The translations under genes were made by a program, and so were the position numbers. The notes below the pieces were generated by a model. That model worked only from the letters and a program-made list of their open reading frames with translations. It was not told the DNA's origin and did no database searches. Of a stretch of DNA of 60,012 nucleotides, positions 24,001 through 35,323 are shown piece by piece; within the stretch, counting starts at the first letter, position 1; the number at the start of each line of letters is the position of its first letter. The DNA is from Chromera velia (lineage: Eukaryota > Sar > Chromeraceae), in NCBI GenBank assembly GCA_018398765.1, contig JAHBMJ010005604.1:10001-70012 (forward strand), written 5' to 3'.

Positions 24001-25107
24001 ATTGACTACGTTTCTCTTTGCAATTTCAGCATGCGTGGAGGCTCCTGCTTTACCTTGGTCTCTCTGCATCTTTTTGTCTCTTCCCCTGCCCCCCCACAGC
24101 TTTCTGCTGTTGGGAGCGGGAGAGCTGATCTCGCGCCTTCTGGACTTGTTGAAGCCCGAGCTGGACAAAAGCGCAGAGGACGTGCAGCCCTTCGCAGTGA
24201 CGGCAGTACTAGACGGGGCTATTCGCATGAGTGAGTGAGTGGGGGAGGAAGGGGGGGGGGTGAATCACAGAGGTCATGTGCGGGAGGGTGTGGTGGGGGG
24301 GGAATGAGTGTGACGGTGGGTGGGTGCAAAACTCCACAGATGAGGGAGAGAAGCACAGACAGTGAATGGAAGGGAAAACGGGTGGAAAAACAGGCACATG
24401 CAGAAAGAGGGGGTCTGGGTCTTCTTTGCGGATAGAAAGAGAAGTCACACAGCCGCGAGTGGCTGCTTCAGTGTACACGGGACTGCGCGCGTTTTTTCTC
24501 TTTTAGACATTCTGCATGTGGGATCTGCATGCGGATGTCCACGCGAGGGTTTGTGTGTCTCAGCGCAATGTGGTATGTCTCTCTCTCACTAGCAGCTTTT
24601 CCATCGATCTGCCTGTCTATCTTTCTTTAGATCGTTCTTTCTTTCTTTCTTTCTATGAATCCGTCTCTCTTTCGATCCAAGTTATCTGCGGGTATATGCG
24701 TCTCTCTAGGTTCATCTATCATTGCTGTATCACGTTGTTTTGTTCTGTGTGTCTGTGCATCTCTTTTTGTGTGTGTGTTTGTTCAAATGTGTCGTTGCTG
24801 CTGCAGCCAACGCACAGTTTCTCCCTGCGGACGTCCTGGATCGCGTGGAGGTGCGACTGATGCAGCGGTCCCCTGGCGACACTGGGTGGGTGGGTGGGGG
24901 TGGGAGGGCGNTTTTTTTTTTTTTTTTTTTTTTCTGCAGGTGGGAGGTGTTCTCTCTGGATTATGTTGTGGAGCCTCCATTGACGGTTCTCTTCACTCCA
25001 GAGGTCATGGACAGATACAGAAGGGTGTTCTCCCTGCTCTGGAAGTCAGTCGGTGCTTTTGTGAGGACAGTTGTTGCACCTGTTTGATTTGGGATTCTGT
25101 GCACCCA

Positions 25108-25138
<31 letters not shown>

Positions 25139-25814
25139 GATTCTCTTTCTCTGTCTGCATGGACTCTGTTTTTGGCCCTTTTCTTCTGCTTTAATTTGAA
25201 GTTTCCGTCTCTCTTCAAAAAAGACTTCCGTTCATTTATTTCACCTGGGCAATCTCTGAATGTAAGGTGCTCCCTTCAGTCCTACCTTGGCCATGCAAGG
25301 CAGCGAGTACACCCGCATGCATCTTTTTTACTTCTTTCGTCTTTCAACCCGCCCCGCCACCCCACCTTGTCGTTGGATGTTCTCTCTCGCAGAGTCGCCA
25401 GAGTCTCTCACGCCCTTGCGGGATGCTGGCAGACACACGTGTGGGCAGCGAAGATGCTGAGAAGCGTCCCGCAACTTCAGTCGAAGCTTCAGGGGGTGGG
25501 TCAGTGGCCAATGGCATTTAATGTTCAGGGAGGTTTTCTTGACGCTTCTCTTTCTTTCGGGCGGGGAAGCATTGCGACTCAAAAGAGGAGAGGAGGGTAC
25601 ATAAATAAAAGTGGCAAAAAGGGAGCATCAGCCATAGATTTCGTTTGAGTTTTTTTCTTCTGGGCTGTGAACCACACCTGTTTCCTCAAAATCCGTTTTC
25701 ACGTGCTTTCTCTCGGATGCAAGGGTGCCCTCCTGCAGTGAAAGTCTGTATGACACGAAGAGTGATGAGTGCTCGTCCGAGCACACAACGTCCCTGCCTC
25801 TCCTGACCGGATGT

Positions 25815-25845
<31 letters not shown>

Positions 25846-26019
25846 CAGATTTACTTCATGCGCCAGGAGATGCACCACCTGGTGGGGCACATCCAGTCGT
25901 ATTTCGCCCTGGAGGTCTGCGACGGTGCCTTCCTTCAGCTCTTCGAGGGCCTCCGGAGGTCTGTCTGTCTGCCTGCCTGTCTGTCTGTCTGTCTGCCTGT
26001 CTGTCTGTCTGTCTGTCTA

Positions 26020-26091
<72 letters not shown>

Positions 26092-28353
26092 CCTGCCTGT
26101 CTGTCTGTTGCTGAGTGTGTGTGCATTTCGTGGGGGAAGCCTTGCAGGAAGAGGAGTGAAGTGGAAAGGAAGGAAAGCACCGAATCAGAGCAGAATGTAC
26201 AGACAAAGCGTGATTGGGGCGTTTGCACATCAGTGAATGATAGAACGAATGAAAAGGCTGTGTATGTGCAAGTGCAGGTGTGGAGATCTAGATGAAGTGA
26301 TTTCTCTGCACTCTGAATTCCTCTCTGCTGTCGAGGAAGGAACTTTCATTCTGGACCATCAGACAGCGACTGCACAGGCGGCAGGTCGGTCGGGTAAATG
26401 GACAAAATGCTTTTTGTGTCTAGATTTGGACTCGCGTCCTTGCTTTTCTCCCTTCTGCTGGCTTCGTGTTGACAAGCAGTGGTCGAAGAGCTTCACTGCT
26501 TGCTCCTTCGTTCTCTCTTTCTCTCTGTCCCCTTCAAATGAAGAAAATAGAGGTTCGGCCCTTTTGTCTGTCACTCTTCTTCCGTTGTGTGTGTCCCTTG
26601 CTCTTTCTCTTCGGTGCCGTTCGACAAAATGGTCCTCTAAGCCTCATGCCCTGCCCCTCCCCCNNNNNNNNNNNNNNNNNNNNNNNNNNNNNNNNNNNNN
26701 NNNNNNNNNNNNNNNNNNNNNNNNNNNNNNNNNNNNNNNNNNNNNNNNNNNNNNNNNNNNNNNNNNNNNNNNNNNNNNNNNNNNNNNNNNNNNNNNNNNN
26801 NNNNNNNNNNNNNNNNNNNNNNNNNNNNNNNNNNNNNNNNNNNNNNNNNNNNNNNNNNNNNNNNNNNNNNNNNNNNNNNNNNNNNNNNNNNNNNNNNNNN
26901 NNNNNNNNNNNNNNNNNNNNNNNNNNNNNNNNNNNNNNNNNNNNNNNNNNNNNNNNNNNNNNNNNNNNNNNNNNNNNNNNNNNNNNNNCCCCCCCCTCCC
27001 CTGCCTCCTGCAGCGAATCGAAGTGCCCGACTGCAACAACTCCGGAGCGGCGTCGAGGGTCAGCTCGTTGCGTTTCTTTTTTTCGAAAGAGGGCAAACTT
27101 GGTTGGGCCCGGACGGTACCATGTGTGACACTCTCCTCCTTCTCACGCTTTGCGTCTTCCCTTGCAAAAGCTCTGATCGTATGCAATCCTTCTTGTCTCT
27201 GTGCGGTGTATGTGTGTATCTCTCCGGTTCATCTCTGTGCACCACCGCAGGCGCTCTCTCCCCCGAGGACATCGAGCGACTCGCAGAGGAGGAGTCCATC
27301 TCGGCCCTCTCCTGTCTGAGGGAAGTGCTGGACCTCTGTCTGCGGTTTGACAGACTGCAGGTCGGTGTTTTGTTATGGGTGCAAGATGGTGTATCACAAC
27401 CAACCGGTGTTTCATGCGACCCAGTGAGGCATTTTTGATGTCCTCATCCAGTCTTTGTCATGCCAACTTTGTCCGTATGGAGGGAGGATGCGAAAGGAGA
27501 CGGATGTTGACATGTTTAGTGCGCCGGTCGTGCCTTTTCTTCCTTTTCGCTTCTGCTTCAAGCAAACAGAGCAATGAGACCAGAACAGGAGAGGTCACAA
27601 AGCGCCACTCTGAATTTCATCTCATAAGCCTGTAGGCCTCTGTGCCTCTTCTCTCCACTATTTGCCCCTCCTTTTGGATCGATGGTCTGTCCGTTCATCC
27701 TTGTTGTTTTTGTTCGTTCTGCAGGAGGCGCTGTTTGCAGAGGCACTCAGTATGGCAGAGAGGCGCAATCGGGAGAAGGCAGGCAGGTGGGTCTGTTGCA
27801 GTACGAAGTGACATCAAACAGACAGAAGGGAAGGAAGGAAGAAGTGGCCCATGGAATGCCTTTTTTTTCAACTTTTCTGGTTTTTCTGTTTTTGCATCCT
27901 CGTTTTCTTTTCTGTCTGTGTGTCTACATGTCTCTTTCTGTATTGGCCCGCTTTGCCTTTCTGCTTTCTCTGTTGTGTTCTTCCTCGTTTCTCTCTTGCG
28001 CGCCCTCCTGTCCTCCCTGTGTCATCTTCCTTCACTTAATTTGTGTATCGATGGATAACCTGGCTGGCAGCCGGCGGTCCAAGGGGGTGCAGGGACGCGG
28101 ACGTCAGAGAGGGGGGGAAGAGGTGCCTGATTCTCCGAGCATGTCAGTCAGTGGGTGGGTGTGAGCTTGTGGATTGTTGGGAAATGGGGAGACAGATTGA
28201 GTGAGTGGGTGTTTCAGTGCGGTATCTCTGGTGTTCTCTTCTTCCCCCTCCAGCTTTTCGAGAAGCTCAGAATCCCCCATCAGGATGTCTGTTTGGGGAT
28301 TTGGGGGCCTATTTTTCACTTCGTGTTTTTTCATGAATGACACGCATGCACAT

Positions 28354-28389
<36 letters not shown>

Positions 28390-29131
28390 AGCTTTCGGTC
28401 TCTCTGCAGGCAGTTGATCCTGTCCTTCTCGCCCCACTTGATGGAGGAGTTAGACCTTCTCAGGGAGGCCTTCGACAACAGACTGGACCTGTTCATGAGA
28501 ATCGTTGCGGAGGCAGCCAACACGTACAAGAACGACTCCCTGGCGTCAGTCGAGGCAGAAATTCAACACAGACACACATCCGTGCAATGTTGTGCATCCA
28601 AATGTTTGATACAAAAATGAGACGGCTGTGCTTCTCAGGCGGGCTTAATGCTCCAATGTTGCATGGAGGACTCTCTTCTATGTTAGTTCGGACTCTCTCA
28701 GAACGATTTTTATCACTTTCTCGTGTCGTGTAGAACATTGTGAGACAGGAGGAGAGGTCGTTCTCGGCCTTGTCCGTAGACTGAGATGTGACGGGAAAGA
28801 CCAAACATGCAAAATGATGAGCATGCACTTGTTTTTTGGTTGCGTCCGAATCGTGGTATGAAGTGATATTCTTTGTTTGTGTGTGCAAGATTGCAGAGCG
28901 CTGGTTGCGCGTTTGGATTTCAACGAGTTCTACGCAGGAAGCGAAGACGTATTTGATGAGATCCAGCACGCAACACAGGCAGCGGCCGCAGCGGCAACAG
29001 CAGCAGCCGGTGGGACCCCAGGGTTGGAGGAGAGCGCCGAGCACAGGGCAATGAGGGAGGCGGAGAGAGATTTTAGACATTCGTCTATTCAACCGACGAT
29101 TTGGGAGAGAAGGGGTGGCGGGGAGGACTAA
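17816..29131 (+). CDS. TUBGCP3: Gamma-tubulin complex component 3 (Spc98/GCP3 family), multi-exon, 5' end unresolved
   Basis: Core subunit of the gamma-tubulin complex that nucleates microtubules; acts at the centrosome-like organiser. Exons with consistent phase: 17816-17872, 18177-18238, 18757-18864, 19099-19152, 19535-19656, 19963-20134, 20597-20648, 21110-21148, 21244-21293, 22004-22681, 23082-23314, 23664-23723, 24100-24230, 24807-24885, 24940-25044, 25393-25495, 25849-25958, 26278-26384, 27014-27058, 27251-27360, 27725-27786, 28071-28146, 28254-28286, 28414-28548, then about 28905-29131. Family hallmarks: LLLRDILFVWQGFDG, VTKLCEVGWFYRK, GRSLNFLRVCC, RMTNAQFLPADVLDRV, SPGDTGWEVFSLDY, VARLDFNEFY. 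NAQF and SPGDTGW point to GCP3 rather than GCP2. An exon between 21294 and 22003 (the loop before DAFDEFF) is not located, and the last junction is off by one phase. The 5' start is unknown. About 200 low-complexity residues are inserted after SLNFLRVCC. Confidence 0.9.
18619..18746 (+). repeat. (GT)n microsatellite in a GCP3 intron, ending at the acceptor
   Basis: Interrupted GT repeats run to within 10 bases of the acceptor CCCTGCAG of the exon at 18757. They stand where a polypyrimidine tract is usual. Confidence 0.8.
20521..20596 (+). repeat. (CT)n then (GT)n tract abutting a GCP3 acceptor
   Basis: A pure CT run is followed by GT repeats that end in GTGTGCAG at the exon starting at 20597. 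Confidence 0.8.
20876..21062 (+). repeat. (GT)n microsatellite in a GCP3 intron
   Basis: About 190 bases of GT repeat with scattered AC interruptions (TGTGTACGTGTG), ending about 50 bases before the acceptor of the exon at 21110. Confidence 0.85.
25959..26108 (+). repeat. (GTCT)n microsatellite starting exactly at a GCP3 splice donor
   Basis: The exon encoding FLQLFEGLR ends at 25958; the intron starts GTCTGTCTGCCTGCCTGTCT and continues in the same four-base register for about 150 bases. Confidence 0.85.
26664..26988. other. 325-N assembly gap inside a GCP3 intron
   Basis: The gap is bordered by C-rich runs on both sides. The flanking exons (ending 26384 and starting 27014) join in phase, so no coding sequence need be missing. 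Confidence 0.8.
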
Positions 29132-29704
29132 GTATCGTATGTTTTCACCAGTTTTCAAATCGATCGCAGGTTGGATTGCTTCATCCATTTCCAGCAGCTT
29201 TATGAAATAGTATGTGCTAGTTATACTCATATATGCTGGATCTATATGAATTTGGTCCCAGATCATGAATTAATATGATTATGATCATTATATAATGATG
29301 AGTAGCATTGAGTGGATCAAGCTATATGAATATATGAGTGTCAGTGATAAGGTTAGTGTGATAGTGTAATGGTGATTTAATAGGTCACCATTAGTGATTA
29401 GTGATTGAGGTATATACCCCCCTGCTGTATCAGTGCTGTTTGCGGGGGCGATCGACATCTATAATAAAGATAAAACGGCGACAGTGCTCTAGGGTACCAC
29501 TAGGTACCATTAAATCACCTATCACTTATATATGCATGATATTTAAAGAAACCAGCAGTACAGTACTCTAGACAGTAGTAGGTACCGTATAACTAGCAGT
29601 CACAGTCTAAAACATGCAGTACTAATTAAGAGAGAAAAGCATAAACATATAGGTACCTTTAAGTTCTGGTAGAATGTCGCTAAGAACGCAGTAATAGTGC
29701 TCTA
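29132..29704. other. AT-rich intergenic DNA between GCP3 and the second LINE
   Basis: Rich in ATATGAA- and GGTACCA-type words, with stops in every frame. A stretch at 29498-29530 resembles the flank just past the second LINE (35320-35355). No gene is visible. Confidence 0.55.
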
Positions 29705-29740
29705 GCATGAAGACAGACAACAAGAAAGAGAACGCCGTAG

Positions 29741-30166
29741 GAGGAGACATGAGCGTGATTTTCTGTCCTCACCTTCCCCCTCTTCCTCTCCTTCTGTCTC
29801 TGATTCTTCCTTCTCTTCTTCTAGATCTTCTGATGACAGGGATGAGAAGGACCGAACCCTCATTCATGGAGGCTCACGCTCTTCTGCAAGAATTCGTGCA
29901 GTGAGGGGCGGAAAGGGAAAGAGAAGAGCATATGATTTTTGGAGGAGGGGCGCTTCCAACTAAAGAAAGACGAGAAGCGTCTGGTGTGTGCCTTCTGGGC
30001 CGGTCATAGGGAAGCATGCAGACTCAGAAAGTGTGAAGACCAACAAAAGCGTCATGCAGGTTCTTCTTCCGACCTTCCCCCCCCTCCGGTTATAGTGTCG
30101 TCGTCCTCCTCCTCCTCCTCCTCTTCTCCTTCTTCCTCCTCCTCCTCCTCCTCCTCTTCTTCTTCT

Positions 30167-30217
<51 letters not shown>

Positions 30218-33200
30218 GCTTCTGTTTCTTTTTTTTCTTCCTCTTCTGCTTCGGCTTCTATATGTGCTTCTGCTTCTGCCCCACCGGTGTGCCCCTCTGC
30301 AACCTCTTCGATCCCTCAATGGGTCTTTCAGCCGTCCCCCCCCTCCCTTCTCTTTCCTTCTGCATCCTCACCCTCCCACAATGTTTTCTCTCCTTCTTAC
30401 GACGTGAGGTCTGGTCTCATGGCTTCAAGAAGAAGGAAACTCACAATAAAAACAGTAAATGTGGGGGGGCTGGGGTCACGCATACGAAGCAAGGCTCTTG
30501 AGTGGTGGCTGACCGCTTACCAGGTAGACATTGTGGTGTTGACTGAAACGAAGTGCCCCTCCATGCCCGTAAGAACATCCACTCACACAAGGCATAATTT
30601 CGATCACTTTGAGTGGTTAAGAAGGAAAATCAAAGCGGAAGGGTTGAGAAGGAAAGCCGCAACCATCGGGGAAGCAAGGACAGGGGTTGTATGCATCCTA
30701 GTCAGGAATTCTCTACGGGGAGGCACTCTGAAATATAGATGTGGTCGTCGAACGACTTTGCAGTAGCAATCTAAGCTCTAAAACATTTAAAATGAACTCT
30801 AAACTTATTTTATAAGCAAAAGAAGTTCTAAAAAACAAAAAAATGACACTTTTAGAGTATTGGTTAAAGGTTCTTACTCGGTTCAAGCTTAAAAACTATA
30901 CGTCTCCACCTCTAGGTTCTTAGGTTCCTAGAACCTAGGTTCTAGCCTTCTCAGTTTGACCCTCCAAGAACCCTAAAGAACCTGTCTAAAACCAGTTATG
31001 AAACATTGAATACGATGAAAATATTCAAAAGTTTGTCCACCAATCCGACTGAAAAATGTTGGAAAAGGACTGTGGGAGGTAAAGGGACAAAGAGCAACAA
31101 AGAGGGTTCCAGATAGTAAAGATCGAAAAAGGAAAAAGAGGGTTTCAAGATTTATCAAGACTCCAACAAAAAATCTATTGTGCGAGGTTGGCTCTTCTCT
31201 AACTCAATTAAACTTTGAAACCATTTTCTTGAATGGTAATGGTGTCACTATTTGATGTATGACAACCGCTCTTTGCTTTGATATGCTTCATGAAAATGTC
31301 AACCGTTACGTTGCTCTTCGTGTGGGCTACACATTTCTGCCCTTTCTCTATAGAATAGACGCAATATAGACTTGATTCTTCTTTAAAGAACCTTTAAGAA
31401 TCTGAAAGAACCTTATACTAACGAGTCTGGAAAAGCAAAAAACAGTGTTAGAACCTATTAGAACCTATGTTATATTATCTTCAATTAAAGTATAAACATA
31501 CACGGTACTAGGGTTCTACCTAGGAGTGCTGCCCCGTAGGGAATTCTTTAATTCATGAACTGTAGCCAAGGTGGGAGCTGGTACGTTAAAATCTGGTCCA
31601 TCTGTTAGTGAATGTGCCTTCTCCCTCAGAAGGAGGGGAGTCAGCCACGAGAGACTCAGTCCTCCATGTTTTCGGTGTGTACTTTTTACCTAGAGGGTCT
31701 GACCTGAGACAGAGAGACAGGGAGCTAAGAGACAGAGAGAGAGAGGGCGTGATCGATGCACTGTGTCAGGTACCTCTCGAGGATTTGCGTATCCTGGTTG
31801 GGGACATGAACGGCAAGCTGGGGACTCGGGTGCCGGAAGGGCTGACTTAGGAAAGAATGCTATGTTCCACTGATGAAAGCAGAGAAGAGAACGAAGTTGA
31901 TGCTTGCAAGCCCTCTCGATTGTCAGCCTGCAGCCATGGTAGTCAACCTGACAAGCAAGGGAATTGGCTGATCCGTCTTTGTGAACGCTCTAACTTAATT
32001 CCTCTCCACGGCCTGTCCTTAAAATGTGAGAGGCTGGGTGTTGATGTCTCCTTTCCGGGCCCGTGCACCTTTTTTAAAGCAGGAGAAGAAACAACAGCGA
32101 TTGAGCTTTTTTTTTTTAGATCCTTTTCTTTTGACAGCCTGGTCCTCTGCCACTTCAAACCTGGAAGCTAACTTTGCCCCACAACATGTTGTTCTTTCTC
32201 TTTCTTTTTTTCTTGATTCATCTCCTCCCCCTATGTCTTCTGATCCTCCGTATACCCCCATGGTCGAAAAGAATTTCTTTTTTCTTCCCTCTTTCCTCAC
32301 TGTTAATAGAACTTCCCCGGTGATGATGAAATGATTCCTCTCACCAGAGCGGTCCTGCCGTTTTCTGAGACGGTTTTTCCCAGCCTGTTTGACAGAGGGG
32401 TAAACGAACTATGTGAAGCAGGTCAAGTTGTTCCCCCTATCCCACCTCCCCCTGATCCACCACCCCTTGCCCCACAACCACCTCCCCTTCAGAATGCTCC
32501 CCCCTCCAACTCTCTCAGCAAGGCTTCTTATCTTGACCAGTTGGAACAGTTGGGTCTTTCCTGGGAAGAAAGGCTGGCAGACAGCAAAGTGGGTGCAGTG
32601 GTGGACGGAGGAAAGGCATCCAAGAAGAGAAGACAGTCTGGGAGAAAGCAGAGCACCCGTCAGGCTTGGTGGGACCCACAATACCCCCTGATTCATTTGA
32701 AGGTGAAAGAGGCAGAGGAAAAGGCAAGACATGTCCCGAGACCCTTCTCACCCTCTGTGAAAAGAATATGTCAAACTGAGAAGGGAAAGAGCTCGACTGT
32801 TTGTAGAAAAAAGGAGCAAGCTCGAGCAACAAACAGTAGAGAGACTAGCTAGAGAAGCAGGAGTTGACCCCTCAAAAGTTTGGCAATAGAACAGGAAAAT
32901 CAAAACATAGAGAGGAGGGGATAATAAACCCGCTGCATCTTCCTTCACTCAGTTCTGGGCTGGGGTCTTCGACGGTCCTGGTCTTCTGCCTGCACCTGTT
33001 GGTCTGGCCTTCCCCCCTCTTTCTCAGCCCGCCTTCTCTATACACATGATTAAGGAAACACTGAAAGGAATTGATCCAAAGAAGGCGTTGGGTTTGGATG
33101 GGGTTGGCCCTTGTCACCTCTTGTTATGTTTTGGTTTTTCTTCTCTCTCCCGCTTGCTGCTCTTTGTCTTTTTCAATTTGTTTCACCTTTTTTCTTTTTA

Positions 33201-35175
33201 GCCTGAACACTGGAATGTGTTGTACATTGCTCCGGTCCCCAAGGGCCCGCCGAGTCTCGACTGTAACGAATGGCGCCCGATCCATATTGTAGGGCTTCTG
33301 GGTAAGATTTTTGCTTTATTGATGCATGGACTCAAAGATCAGGAAAGAGGTGAAAATTGACGAAAGGCAGCTCGGCTTCAGACAGGGGGTAGGGACAAAG
33401 GAGGTCTTTGCTGCTCTGTCTTCGTTAATTCTCAGCTCCAAAAAGAAGAAGAGCCCTCTGATTGCCGCGTTTGTTGATTTCAGCAAGGCGTTTGATATAG
33501 TTCCTCGGGTCAAAATGTTAGGGAGGCTCAGGGAGGAAGGAGTAAGCCAAGCCGATGTTTAGATGATTCATTCGATGTATAATCAGGTGAAGGCTCGGGT
33601 AGATGGGGCAACAGAATGCTTTCCAGAAGGCAGGGGAGTAAAACAAGGCAATCCTCTCTCTTCTCTCCTCTTTTTTCTTTTCATCAACAATCTACATAAG
33701 TCTGTCAGCTCCGATAATAAAAACAGGAATCAAAGTTCGGCTGGGGGTACTGATAGAGAAACTCCTGTCAGACTGTCTGATGTTTTAATCGAAAGCATCG
33801 GGTATGCTGACGACCTTGTTTTGTTTGCTCACAGTGCTTCAGACTTGCAGAAACGTCTGTCTTGCCTCCAGGACTATTGTAAGGAGCACGGCCTGAAGGC
33901 GAATTTAAAAAAGACAAAAGTTATGCGTCTCTCCTCCCCCCACCCCAACCTAGTGCCCCGGACCCCTTTTCTTTATGAAAGCAGACCAATGGAAGCGGTG
34001 AGTAAGTATAAGTATTTGAGCAACTGGGTTTTTGAGGGCGGGGACCTTAGCAAGACAGTCGAAGCCCACATTGAGGCGGCAGAGAAGGCACTGGGGGCTG
34101 TATTTGGTACTCTCTCTTCTTTAGGCTTTGTTTCTTCCTTTTCTAAAATTACTTTATTCAAGGCCCTCTGGCTGCCAGCCCTCTGTATGGACTGGAAACA
34201 ATCCCGCTAAGAAAAACAGATGTTGCCTGCCTCGATGCTTTACAATTACGTTTTGTTCGATGTTGTTTTGGTCTCTCTTATCATTCCTTTGTTTCGCCTT
34301 CCCTTCTCTCTCTCTCTCTTGAGCCATTCAGTTCTCTACTTGGTAAGTTGAGTGGGGGCTTCATCCAATGCATCAAATCGATTGACCGTGCTCTACCCCG
34401 GGCAGTGTGGAATGAGTGCTTGGCTGGCTCGTGCGAACCTTTCGTTAAGACAGTAAAATGGCTGGCCGTTCCATTAGATTGCTCCCTTTTGTGGCCTCCA
34501 TTGCCAAGCATGGTGGGGGATAAGTTTAAAAGGAAGGGCAAGGGCAGAAGGAAAAGGGCGGCGAAAAAGATTATGGAGGGTGCCTGGCTGTCCGACTGGT
34601 TGAAAGAAGAAACTAAAAACGTTAGAGGCAGAAACGGAATTTTCCCCCGCCTTGCGAATCTCTTCCCTTTCCAGTCAGAGAATCTGACCAGACAGCGTTT
34701 CGCCATGCACCTTCTGTGTGAAAGGAAATGGCATCCGAGAAGTGAAATGATAGAGTACAGTATTGAACCTCTACCAAAGAGTCTGCTGCAGTCCTCCGCA
34801 GGCTTCCGTACGCTTTTCAGGGCTCTCACAGGGGGGGATATAGATAGAACCCAACCAGAACGGCTGTGCGATAAATGTTTGTCCCCCTCGCATATGATCA
34901 AAGATCAGGTTTATGTCCTAACGGAGTGTAAAGACATAGAAAGGGAACGGAACAGGCTGAAAGAACTGTACGAAATTGCGAAGCAGAAAGCGCCCATTGA
35001 CATAAGAATACAGATTGCACAACGCGTTGCAGGTGTAACCGGGAGGGGCACTTCTGATAATAAGAAGAAAATGAAGGATATGGTGTTGCTGTTGTGCACA
35101 ATCCTGCCTAGAAGCGGTTCCAAAGCTATAGCCGACTGTCTCAAGAAGGTCCATTCTGTCGATAAGGCAAGTTGA
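29741..35175 (+). pseudogene. Broken LINE ORF2 (endonuclease and reverse transcriptase)
   Basis: Pieces in several frames: a Ser-rich leader (29741-30230), endonuclease start (TVNVGGLGSRI, VVLTETKCP; 30440-30760), then after an insertion VFGVYFLPRG and ILVGDMNGK (31660-31815), GNWLIRLCERSN (31950), and RT motifs KKALGLDGVGP (33080), FVDFSKAFDIVP (33470), GVKQGNPLSSLLF (33635), GYADDLVLFAH (33800). The C-terminus (34348-35175) has a Cys/His cluster (LCDKCLSPSH then LTEC). Breaks include a T-run indel near 32107-32118, a TAG at 33560-33562 and a frameshift near 34170. It gives an independent view of what the first LINE lost near its YADD box. Confidence 0.78.
30770..31565. other. AT-rich insertion inside the second LINE
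   Basis: The endonuclease frame stops near 30766 and endonuclease-like sequence resumes near 31570. The intervening DNA is AT-rich and dense in AGAACCT/AGGTTCT words, including a near-palindrome near 30905-30945. I see no clear terminal inverted repeats, so its class is unknown. Edges are approximate. Confidence 0.5.
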
Positions 35176-35323
35176 GGCGAATCAATCCGACTGGCATGCA
35201 GGCTTTCTCACCTCTTCCCCCATGAATGTGTGCTCTGGGTTGTCCTCAAAGCCTTGTTAGTGGCTTGGGATTTGGCGTTGCTAAATCTAGGATTTAACCC
35301 TCAATCATCATCATCATCATCAC

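Larger units (their letters stand above)
29705..35323 (+). mobile_element. Second LINE, 5'-truncated, with an internal insertion
   Basis: This plus-strand element aligns by motif to ORF2 of the LINE at 6756-15896: Ser-rich tract, APE endonuclease, RT, C-terminal region, then a simple-sequence tail (ATC)n at 35301-35323. No ORF1 is present, so it is 5'-truncated near 29705. An AT-rich block of about 800 bases (near 30770-31565) splits the endonuclease. Several frameshifts and stops show it is dead. Confidence 0.8.
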
